Shown here one piece after another: positions 1 through 5,140 of a stretch of DNA of 6,151 bases. Source of the stretch: Pyrinomonadaceae bacterium (GTDB lineage Bacteria; Acidobacteriota; Blastocatellia; Pyrinomonadales; Pyrinomonadaceae). The stretch spans positions 1 to 6,151 of the forward strand of contig JACCTF010000724.1 in NCBI GenBank assembly GCA_013812565.1. Direction: 5' to 3'. A program made the translations under genes and the position numbers. Below the pieces are notes generated by a model. That model had not been told where the DNA came from, did not search any database, and worked only from the letters and a program-made list of their open reading frames with translations. Numbering within the stretch: the stretch's first letter is position 1; the number at the start of each line of letters is the position of its first letter.

Positions 1-1095
1 GTTGTATTGCATCCGACGGCGGCAACGGTTGAGCGGTTCTCCGCACATGTCTCACGCATGAGGGAAGCGTCGAAGAGCGCGCCAGCGGATGACGCGCTCG
101 CCGCTCCGTTGCGCACGCTCGACGGCCGCGAAGTGACCTTGCGCGCTAACATCGAGTTACCGGCTGAGTACGAAGGCATTCGCCGCTACGGTGCGCGGGG
201 CATCGGGCTATACCGCTCAGAGTTTCTTCTCTCACATGACGGCGTACTTCCTTCGGAGGAAGAACAGTGTGCGGCTTACATCAAGGTCGCGCAACTAGCA
301 GGGGCGGACGGCGCAACAATACGTTTGTTTGACCTTGGCGGAGAGAAGATCGGGCTTGCGGAGGCGGACTCCGCGCCGCGCAACCCGGCCCTCGGACTGC
401 GCGCAATCCGCTTCGCTCTTCAGCAAGAAGATGTATTACGCACGCAGGTGCGTGCTTTACTGCGTGCGGCGGCGCACAAAAGTTTACGCATCGTGCTACC
501 GATGATTTCAGATGTTGCAGAGGTGCGGCGCACGCGCGTGGTTATAAACGAAGAGCGCGAACGCCTTGAAAGCGAAGGACACCAAACAGGTATGGTCGAG
601 ATCGGCGCGATGATCGAGGTGCCGTCAGCGGTGTTCGTTGCCGATAAGCTCGCGCGCGAAGTCGATTTCTTCAGCCTTGGCACAAACGATCTTGTCCAGT
701 ATTTGCTTGCCGTTGATCGGAGCAACGACCAAGTAGCTGATTGGTTTCGCTCGCTGCACCCGGCCGTGCTTCAAAGCATTCGCCTGACGCTTGATGCCGC
801 ACGCAGAGCCGGGATTCCTGCAGTCGTCTGCGGCGAGATGGCGGCTACACCAACCTACGCTTTCGTGCTGCTCGGCCTTGGCGCGCGCGATCTCAGTATG
901 TCTGCCGCAGCAATCCCACGCATTCGCTACACCATCGCACGAATTGATGCGGCAAGCGCTGAGCGAATCGTTACCGAATGTCTCGAATGCGCTTCGGCTG
1001 ACGAAGTCGAAGCGCTTATATACAAGCAACTCGGCGAGGGATGGCCGCATTTGTTTCCTCCAGAGATCTTGCCAGCCCCGAAAAATAAGGAGTAA
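1..1095 (+). CDS. ptsI: Phosphoenolpyruvate-protein phosphotransferase (PTS enzyme I), C-terminal part, 5' end outside window
   Basis: Enzyme I takes phosphate from PEP onto its own histidine and passes it to HPr (or NPr) in the cytoplasm, the first step of PTS sugar uptake or PTS-based regulation. The frame is open from base 1, so the start and the phospho-histidine domain lie upstream. What remains matches about the last 360 of roughly 575 residues: the PEP-binding TIM barrel. Visible motifs are GIGLYRSEFL (Arg codon 214-216), RLFDLGGEK (322-348), NPALGLRAIR, a MIEVPSA metal-ligand Glu (616-618), SLGTNDLVQY with Asn-Asp at 685-690, VDRSN, and VVCGEMA with the catalytic Cys at 829-831. All expected PEP and Mg ligands are present, so this half looks functional. 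A GAF-bearing ptsP paralogue cannot be excluded because the N-terminus is missing. TAA stop at 1093-1095; no partner PTS gene follows. Confidence 0.95.
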   Translation, partial: VVLHPTAATVERFSAHVSRMREASKSAPADDALAAPLRTLDGREVTLRANIELPAEYEGIRRYGARGIGLYRSEFLLSHDGVLPSEEEQCAAYIKVAQLAGADGATIRLFDLGGEKIGLAEADSAPRNPALGLRAIRFALQQEDVLRTQVRALLRAAAHKSLRIVLPMISDVAEVRRTRVVINEERERLESEGHQTGMVEIGAMIEVPSAVFVADKLAREVDFFSLGTNDLVQYLLAVDRSNDQVADWFRSLHPAVLQSIRLTLDAARRAGIPAVVCGEMAATPTYAFVLLGLGARDLSMSAAAIPRIRYTIARIDAASAERIVTECLECASADEVEALIYKQLGEGWPHLFPPEILPAPKNKE

Positions 1096-1152
1096 GATCA
1101 CCGTTGCGAGGGCATCTATAGAACAATTTCTACCTGGATGCGCTACAGCTTG

Positions 1153-1189
1153 GCATACGTGTTGCTACGCCGCTCGTGAAATGCTTTTT
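1153..1189 (+). terminator. Possible weak intrinsic terminator after enzyme I
   Basis: GCATACG (1153-1159) can pair with CGT (1175-1177) and, past a GAA bulge, ATGC (1181-1184); five T follow at 1185-1189. A wider pair, TGGATGCG (1135-1142) with TGCATCCA (1191-1198), encloses it. The stem is short and interrupted, so this is only a candidate end for the enzyme I transcript. Confidence 0.35.
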
Positions 1190-1241
1190 CTGCATCCAAA
1201 TGACTGATCGAATCTTTTGTAAACTATTTTAGTGCAGTCTG

Positions 1242-1331
1242 CGAGTACGAACGAGTTGGCTGTGAAGTTGAAATGATTGATTAGTAAAGAGAATCACAGT
1301 TGGCTTCCGGTCGCAGCCTGAAGGGTACTCG
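1242..1331 (+). promoter_or_regulatory. Nested inverted repeats upstream of the SLBB gene
   Basis: CGAGTAC (1242-1248) is exactly complementary to GTACTCG (1325-1331), and within it CTGTGA (1260-1265) is complementary to TCACAG (1294-1299). The heptamer GTTGGCT occurs twice, at 1255-1261 and 1299-1305, next to the inner arms. The block ends 18-36 bases before the SLBB start, so it would lie in the leader or be an operator region. No convincing -35/-10 pair was found around it. Function is inferred only from position and pairing. Confidence 0.3.
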
Positions 1332-1367
1332 TCGATTCACGTAGAGAAGTTGGAAACTAAGCCCATT

Positions 1368-2594
1368 ATGAGTAAAGGTCTGTTCGCTACGGCATTAATT
1401 TTAGCCATGAACTCTCCGCTTGTTGCTGTTATAGCGCAAACTAACATTGAGCCGCAGCGCAGCAATGGTAGTGAAGTAGCCGTGGCGAAGCGCATTGAGC
1501 AGGGAGACAAGGTTTTTGATCGCGGACGCTGGCGCTCAAAGAGAGAAGTTGTGCGGGAGAGAGAACGTCGGGTACCCGATAAGACAGGTCAAGTTCCGGT
1601 CTTGGCGACGACTGATCCTGCCGAACCTACTCGCGAAGATAACCAAACGTCAGCGGCGAATAGTCTACTACAAAGACCAAGCCCCGCAACTGTTAACTCA
1701 AACGTTCGTTCACCAATAAACACCAACACAGCTTCGGATACCGGAGCCGCAAATGGTGTAGCGCCATCAAACCCGGCCACGCCGTCCAACACAACTACAT
1801 CGCCGAACACAGCTCCGAGGGAAGTAGCTGCTGCGTCTTCTAACTCAGCCCCTCTGACAGCTATCTATCGCATCGGTGTTGGCGATGTGCTTGACATTCG
1901 ACGACTTAACTCAGCTGCCCGGGAATCATCGCTCTATACGGTGATGGCTGGCGGCTTGTTGGAGTATCCGTTAGTGGGCGACCCGTTGGTTGTCGCCGGG
2001 CTAACGACGGATGAAATTGATGCAAAGCTAACGGCAGAGTTGAAGCGACGGGCTATCGATCAAAACCCGCAAGTAGTTGTGAGCGTACGCGAGTATGCAA
2101 GCCATACAGTAGTTGTGAGCGGGTTAGTCGCCGAGCCGGGAACCAAACTGCTGCGGCGCGAAGCCGTTCCACTGTACGTGGTGCTGGCCGAAGCACAGTT
2201 GCGTCCGGAAGCCGGACGAGCAACAGTGATCGCGCGAGCAACCGGACAAAGCACCACTATTGATCTATCAAACAGCGCCGCGATGAATGTTCTTGTGCAG
2301 GCCGGTGATGTCGTAACAGTGACCGGGCGCGTGCCACAATTTCTCTACATCGGGGGCCGAGTTGATTCGCCCGGGCAGAAAGACTTCCATTCGGGCATGA
2401 CGTTAACTCAAGCAATTCTCGCATCTGGCGGTGTTACGAGTGCTGATGCCGTGAGAGTTAGAATTTCGCGGCAAGGCCCAGACGGACGCTTAATATCCAG
2501 TGAGTTCAATTTGATTCAGATAATGTCTGGTGAGGTTCCTGATCCGCCTTTGCAACCTGGCGATCGCGTAGAGGTTGGCCGCGCTCGCAAGTAA
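1368..2594 (+). CDS. Secreted polysaccharide export protein with Poly_export and two SLBB domains
   Basis: A 408-residue protein related to the outer-membrane polysaccharide export (Wza/BexD-type) family, which forms or lines the exit route for capsule or exopolysaccharide. ATG 1368 is preferred because it gives a signal peptide: MSKG, a hydrophobic core, and a VIA|Q cleavage site near residue 23. TTG at 1350 in the same frame would add six residues. Residues about 44-69 are highly charged, and 75-162 form a Pro/Asn/Ser/Thr-rich, probably disordered linker. Residues about 165-243 (from YRIGVGDVLDI to VVVSVREY) are the Poly_export domain. About 246-319 (VVVSGLVAEPG) and 324-404 (FLYIGGRVDSPG, ending LQPGDRVEVG) are two SLBB domains. 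There is no cysteine at all, so no lipid anchor, and nothing resembling Wza's C-terminal membrane helix. No glycosyltransferase or Wzc-type kinase is adjacent. Family assignment is firm; export role is inferred. Confidence 0.85.
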   Translation: MSKGLFATALILAMNSPLVAVIAQTNIEPQRSNGSEVAVAKRIEQGDKVFDRGRWRSKREVVRERERRVPDKTGQVPVLATTDPAEPTREDNQTSAANSLLQRPSPATVNSNVRSPINTNTASDTGAANGVAPSNPATPSNTTTSPNTAPREVAAASSNSAPLTAIYRIGVGDVLDIRRLNSAARESSLYTVMAGGLLEYPLVGDPLVVAGLTTDEIDAKLTAELKRRAIDQNPQVVVSVREYASHTVVVSGLVAEPGTKLLRREAVPLYVVLAEAQLRPEAGRATVIARATGQSTTIDLSNSAAMNVLVQAGDVVTVTGRVPQFLYIGGRVDSPGQKDFHSGMTLTQAILASGGVTSADAVRVRISRQGPDGRLISSEFNLIQIMSGEVPDPPLQPGDRVEVGRARK

Positions 2595-2886
2595 GTTCCC
2601 GTACGCAAAAGCTTTAAAGCGCGCGCAGAGTGGAAGCTGCTTAGGGTGGTGAAGGTATGGGCGGGTCGGTACTCGTAAATTTCTTGGAAAGAATCAAAGC
2701 CCTAAGCATTCACCAGTGTCCACATAAGTAGTGTCACAAAAACCTGTAGAACCTTCCAAGCATCCACTGTTAGACTAAGAACTTCAATCTACTAAATTCT
2801 TCTACCTCTCCGGGCCGGCAGCTCCAAATCAGAATCCGGCTTCTTGAATCGGTATCAATGTGCTTACTTGCGATGGCATCTAAAAT

Positions 2887-2915
2887 ATCGGGTTGTTATA
2901 TAAAACGCTCCCGAT
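2887..2915 (+). other. Hairpin just upstream of the rnpB promoter
   Basis: ATCGGG (2887-2892) is complementary to CCCGAT (2910-2915), with GTT/AAC (2895-2897/2904-2906) able to pair inside across a small internal loop. It could end incoming transcription ahead of rnpB, but neither side has a clean T-tract; on the minus strand it is followed by ATTTTAG. It overlaps a second TGTTATATA element (2894-2902) that resembles an extended -10. Confidence 0.3.
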
Positions 2916-2945
2916 TACATTTACTGTACCCGTTGAACATTGATT

Positions 2946-2954
2946 TGTTATACT
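2946..2954 (+). promoter_or_regulatory. Extended -10 promoter for rnpB
   Basis: TGTTATACT matches the extended -10 form TGnTATAAT with one mismatch in the hexamer. No good -35 lies 16-18 bases upstream; TTGAAC at 2933-2938 is too close (10 bases). Transcription would start near 2961, exactly where the 5' arm of the long P1 stem begins, which supports the assignment. Confidence 0.6.
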
Positions 2955-2972
2955 CGCGCGGCGTTATGCGAG

Positions 2973-3447
2973 AGAGCAGATTGGGTGATCGCTGCTTCGC
3001 TTCAAAAAAGTGAAGGAGAGGAAAGTCCGGACACCGTAGGGCAGCGAGCCCGCTAACGGCGGGGCGTTTAGTCAAGTGCAGTGACGTTTTTGGCGTACAC
3101 ATAGCATTACTAAACGACGACAAGTGCAACAGAAAGTAGACCAGCCAGCAAGCGGCAGAATGGCAGGGCCAACCGTAGCAGGTGATGGGTGAAATGGTGC
3201 GGCTCCTCAAGGGCTTAATGTAAAAGCGCACCAGCGCGTGTGGTGACATACGCGGCTAGGCAAACTCCTCGCGGTGCAAGACCAAATAGGGAGACGGCAT
3301 TAGGGTGGCTCGTCCGAAGCGCTTCATACGAAACGCGCTCGCGTCTCCGGGTAGGTCGCTCGATCCATTTGGCAACAAATGGGCTAGATGAATGATCGCC
3401 ATTCCGAGCTTGCTCGGAACACAAAATTCGGCTTATAGATCTGCTCT
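2973..3447 (+). ncRNA. rnpB: RNase P RNA, bacterial class A
   Basis: The catalytic RNA of RNase P, which removes 5' leaders from pre-tRNAs. Conserved blocks appear in order. P1 is AGAGCAGAT/ATCTGCTCT (2973-2981/3439-3447). P2 is GGTGATC/GATCGCC (2984-2990/3394-3400). The P4 strands are GAGGAAAGTCCGG (3018-3030) and TAGATGAATGA (3385-3395). P8 is CCCGC-TAACG-GCGGG (3049-3063). GACAAGTGCAACAGA follows P9. P12 is TGGTGCG/CGCACCA (3195-3201/3227-3233). CAAACTCC and CCAAATAGG follow. P15 is GGAGACG/CGTCTCC (3290-3296/3342-3348), whose loop GGGTGG (3303-3308) holds the GGU that pairs with tRNA CCA. P18 has a GCAA tetraloop (3365-3382), and P19 is TTCCGAG/CTCGGAA (3402-3419). The core is 475 bases, longer than the 377 of E. 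coli, mainly through an enlarged P9 (3065-3116) and a longer P12 loop. A further 10-bp helix (2961-2970/3451-3460) continues P1, so the primary transcript may span 2961-3460. Confidence 0.96.
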
Positions 3448-3466
3448 ATGCGCATAACGCAATACT

Positions 3467-3472
3467 TATAAT
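3467..3472 (+). promoter_or_regulatory. Consensus -10 (TATAAT) between rnpB and the RHH gene
   Basis: A perfect TATAAT lies seven bases past the end of the extended P1 helix. There is no recognisable -35 at the right distance and no TG extension, so the promoter call is tentative. If used, transcription would start near 3479, at the foot of the hairpin 3477-3498. Confidence 0.35.
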
Positions 3473-3476
3473 AAGC

Positions 3477-3498
3477 GCGGTGCACGCGAGTGCGCCGC
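3477..3498 (+). other. GC-rich stem-loop with GCGA tetraloop
   Basis: GCGGTGCAC (3477-3485) pairs with GTGCGCCGC (3490-3498), nine pairs with one G-U, closed by a GNRA-type GCGA loop. It follows rnpB but has no T-tract (CTTGAATTG follows), so it is a poor intrinsic terminator. It may protect the 5' end of the downstream mRNA or bound the rnpB transcript. Confidence 0.45.
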
Positions 3499-3544
3499 CT
3501 TGAATTGACGCTCTTTAGGGCATTTGCAGGAGAGGCAGAGGAGA

Positions 3545-3820
3545 ATGGTGAACCGTAAAGGTGTTTTTATCGGAGCTTACGTACCAAACGAGCTTAAAGA
3601 GTCTTTGCGTCGTCGTGCAGCAGCGGAGCACCGCACGTTATCGCAAGAGATTACGCGCATTTTGACGGAAGCAGTTCATGGACGTAGCCTCCCGCCCGGG
3701 TCCATTGATCGACGCAGTCCTGATTCCGGACCACGGCGACGAAACAGCGACCCGTTGCCGCGACGTCGTGCCTATGATGTTCCATATGGCACGCCGGAGG
3801 GAGTAACAAGCGATCACTGA
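3545..3820 (+). CDS. Small Arc/CopG-like ribbon-helix-helix DNA-binding protein with Arg-rich tail
   Basis: A 91-residue protein. Residues about 7-46 have the ribbon-helix-helix pattern: a strand (VFIGAYV), helix A (PNELKESLRRRAAAEHR) and, after TLSQE, helix B (ITRILTEAV). Such proteins dimerise and place the paired strands in the DNA major groove, so a transcriptional regulator is inferred. Residues 56-81 are a disordered tail built from three copies of an RRxxDxxP-like nonapeptide. ATG 3545 is chosen with GGAGAGG (3529-3535) nine bases upstream; a second GAGGAG (3538-3543) would better suit GTG 3548, and TTG 3524 is also in frame but would lie upstream of these sites. No toxin-like partner is adjacent, so it is unlikely to be an antitoxin. 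Targets are unknown. Confidence 0.75.
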   Translation: MVNRKGVFIGAYVPNELKESLRRRAAAEHRTLSQEITRILTEAVHGRSLPPGSIDRRSPDSGPRRRNSDPLPRRRAYDVPYGTPEGVTSDH

Positions 3821-3846
3821 ACCAGCTTGATACATAGCCCCATCAA

Positions 3847-3888
3847 AGGAGCGGACTCTTAATAACAACAGGGATAAGAGCCGCTCTT
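3847..3888 (+). terminator. Strong bulged hairpin after the RHH gene
   Basis: GAGCGG (3849-3854), a bulged A, and CTCTTA (3856-3861) pair with TAAGAG (3875-3880) and CCGCTC (3881-3886), twelve Watson-Crick pairs around a 13-base loop; G3848-T3887 and A3847-T3888 can extend it. Only TTCAAT follows, so the T-tract is weak. Its position 27 bases past the stop fits termination of the RHH transcript before the next promoter. Confidence 0.55.
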
Positions 3889-3969
3889 CAATATGCAGGT
3901 AATGTGGTGAGCCAAATGCATCGCGCGCTGCTTTGCTAGAGGGGTGCGCCCTGTTTTCATGTTGAGTTC

Positions 3970-3978
3970 TGCTATACT
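3970..3978 (+). promoter_or_regulatory. Extended -10 promoter for the TPR/zinc-ribbon operon
   Basis: TGCTATACT is an extended -10 with the same TATACT hexamer as the rnpB promoter and again no clear -35 (CCTGTT at 17-bp spacing). Transcription would begin near 3985, giving a leader of about 31 bases before the GTG start. Confidence 0.5.
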
Positions 3979-4015
3979 GTAGTCCCTATTACCAATTATT
4001 GCTGGACTCTTAGCA

Positions 4016-4786
4016 GTGAACCAAAGCAAAATCCTCTATGCCATTTCAGGGTTGTTCATAGGTCTCGTTGTCGGATTCATCTTTACAAACGCGGTGAATC
4101 GTCAGGAACGAGAGGAGATGCGTACTGAGCTGGCGCGACTGCGCGCTACATCACAAACAAAAGGTAACCCTCCCAACAATCCTTCTACGGCCGGCAATTC
4201 AAATTCGTCACTGACCGACGAAGATGTTCGCAATGTCATCGCGCGCGGCGACGCCAATCAGAACGATGTTGATTTGCAACGTAAGATCGGTCGCGGATTC
4301 TATCTTTACGCAGCACAGACCGGCGAGACAAAGCTTCTACCGGAAGCTGTCCGCTTTCTTCAACGCGCATACGCGGCTGAGCCGAACGACTATGAAACAA
4401 CGGTGATGTTGGGCAATGCCTTGTTCGATCTTGGACAAGCCTCTGACGCCGAAAATTTTAAGGAGGCCCGCATCTATTATTTGAAGGCTCTTGCAATCAA
4501 GCCGAAAGATGTGAGTGTGCGCACAGACCTCGGCCTCACTTACTACTTTGATAAACCGTCACAGCCTGAACGAGCCATCGCCGAGTACCGCAAATCGCTT
4601 GCCGTTGATTCGAGCCACGAACCGACGCTCCAAAATCTCGCCACTGCATTGATCAGCATCCGAGTTTTCGACGAAGCTCAGCAGCGAATTGATGAACTTC
4701 AACGAATCAACCCTTCGCACACAGCGCTGCCTAATCTGCGTGCACAGCTCGCGCAAAGCAAGAACAAGGCAAAGGAGCAAAACTGA
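4016..4786 (+). CDS. Membrane-anchored tetratricopeptide repeat protein
   Basis: A 256-residue protein starting at GTG. Residues about 6-26 (ILYAISGLFIGLVVGFIFTN) form one membrane segment, followed by a short charged helix (29-45) that may be a coiled coil and an Asn/Pro/Ser linker (50-66). Residues about 85-235 hold roughly four TPR units; clear ones are AVRFLQRAYAAEPND (111-125), ARIYYLKALAIKPKD (151-165), AIAEYRKSLAVDSSH (187-201) and an EPTLQNLATAL...INPSH unit (202-235). TPRs mediate protein-protein contacts. With no cleavage site before the anchor, the repeats probably face the periplasm, but topology is inferred. No strong Shine-Dalgarno precedes GTG; only GGA about nine bases upstream. 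Its stop overlaps the next gene, so the two are co-expressed. The partner and process are unknown. Confidence 0.85.
   Translation: MNQSKILYAISGLFIGLVVGFIFTNAVNRQEREEMRTELARLRATSQTKGNPPNNPSTAGNSNSSLTDEDVRNVIARGDANQNDVDLQRKIGRGFYLYAAQTGETKLLPEAVRFLQRAYAAEPNDYETTVMLGNALFDLGQASDAENFKEARIYYLKALAIKPKDVSVRTDLGLTYYFDKPSQPERAIAEYRKSLAVDSSHEPTLQNLATALISIRVFDEAQQRIDELQRINPSHTALPNLRAQLAQSKNKAKEQN
4771..4777 (+). promoter_or_regulatory. Ribosome binding site for a CTG start
   Basis: AAAGGAG lies five bases before CTG 4783, inside the last codons of the TPR gene. This is the best Shine-Dalgarno of the region and decides the start of the next gene; the alternative GTG 4819 has none. Confidence 0.7.
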
Positions 4787-5097
4787 AGTACCTGTTCATT
4801 CTCGGCCTGTTCATACTCGTGAGTGCTCTTATCTATCGGCGTATCAAACCGTACGTTAAGATTGCACGCCAGGTGCTCGGCATCATGCACGATGCGCAAT
4901 CAGTGCGCTTGAAACAGAACGCAGAACCGGTTCGCGAGGTCAGCCAAGCAAGCGGGAAGCTTGTGCGCTGCGTTGGTTGCGGCGTCTGGCTGCCCACTTC
5001 ACGCGCCCTTATGCTACGACGTTCTCCCGCCTTGTCTTACTGCTCGACCGCCTGTGTCGAACGCACGACGGAAGGAGTTAGAAAAAATGAAGGATGA
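4783..5097 (+). CDS. Small membrane protein with four-cysteine zinc-ribbon-like tail (PP0621-like)
   Basis: With CTG 4783 as start the product has 104 residues. Residues 4-18 (LFILGLFILVSALIY) form a membrane helix, followed by basic residues RRIKP. A polar stretch leads to RCVGCGVWLP...YCSTAC, with C63, C66, C87 and C91 in a CxxC...CxxxC arrangement likely to bind zinc. This layout recalls the PP0621 family of short membrane proteins with a C-terminal cysteine motif; the match is from memory, and function is not known for that family. The CTG shares CTGA with the TPR stop codon, implying translational coupling. Starting at GTG 4819 would delete most of the membrane helix, so CTG is preferred. 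The gene ends inside the left arm of the convergent terminator. It probably works with the TPR protein at the membrane. Confidence 0.75.
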   Translation: MKYLFILGLFILVSALIYRRIKPYVKIARQVLGIMHDAQSVRLKQNAEPVREVSQASGKLVRCVGCGVWLPTSRALMLRRSPALSYCSTACVERTTEGVRKNEG

Positions 5098-5140
5098 AGA
5101 AAAGAAAAAGATCCGTCTGCTCTATTCATCCTTCTTCCTT
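5081..5140. terminator. Bidirectional terminator between convergent genes
   Basis: GAAGGATGAA (5089-5098) is the exact reverse complement of TTCATCCTTC (5125-5134), separated by 26 bases. Read on the minus strand the stem is followed by ATTTTTTC, a good T-tract; read on the plus strand by TTCCTTTATACTTT. Both arms contain the final Glu-Gly codons and TGA stop of the gene they terminate. Confidence 0.6.

Larger units (their letters stand above)
2595..2960 (+). other. 366-base gene-free stretch with complementary segments
   Basis: No credible coding frame is present. The first half (2629-2768) carries several exact complementary words that cannot all pair at once: TGCTTAGGG (2638-2646) with CCCTAAGCA (2700-2708); TGGTGAA (2647-2653) with TTCACCA (2709-2715); and AGTGGA, TGCTT, GAAGG (2629-2655) with CCTTC, AAGCA, TCCACT (2752-2768). 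Within the first stem sit two small hairpins, CGGGT/ACTCG around loop CGGT (2662-2675) and ATTTCTT/AAGAAT (2679-2694). The middle (about 2770-2880) shows only a five-pair GCCGG/CCGGC element. The end contains the hairpin and promoter listed separately. It may be a structured 3' UTR, an unannotated RNA, or decayed sequence. Confidence 0.5.

Noticed and set aside
791..1207. Alternative plus-strand frame of 138 codons over the end of enzyme I
   Set aside because: It overlaps the enzyme I catalytic Cys region in another frame and has no recognisable domain; enzyme I is unambiguous there.
1205..1240. Possible promoter around TTTTGTAAACTATTTTAG before the SLBB gene
   Set aside because: No hexamer pair at acceptable spacing could be defended.
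2638..2715. A true H-type pseudoknot formed by the adjacent words
   Set aside because: Both connecting loops would be zero bases across 7- and 9-bp stems, which is sterically impossible; only alternative, not simultaneous, pairing is plausible.
2896..3424. Minus-strand open frames across 2896-3424
   Set aside because: They are antisense to rnpB, whose conserved RNA blocks fully explain the sequence.
3545..3820. Antitoxin of a toxin-antitoxin pair
   Set aside because: No toxin-sized gene overlaps or adjoins it; a hairpin and a separate promoter follow before an unrelated membrane protein gene.
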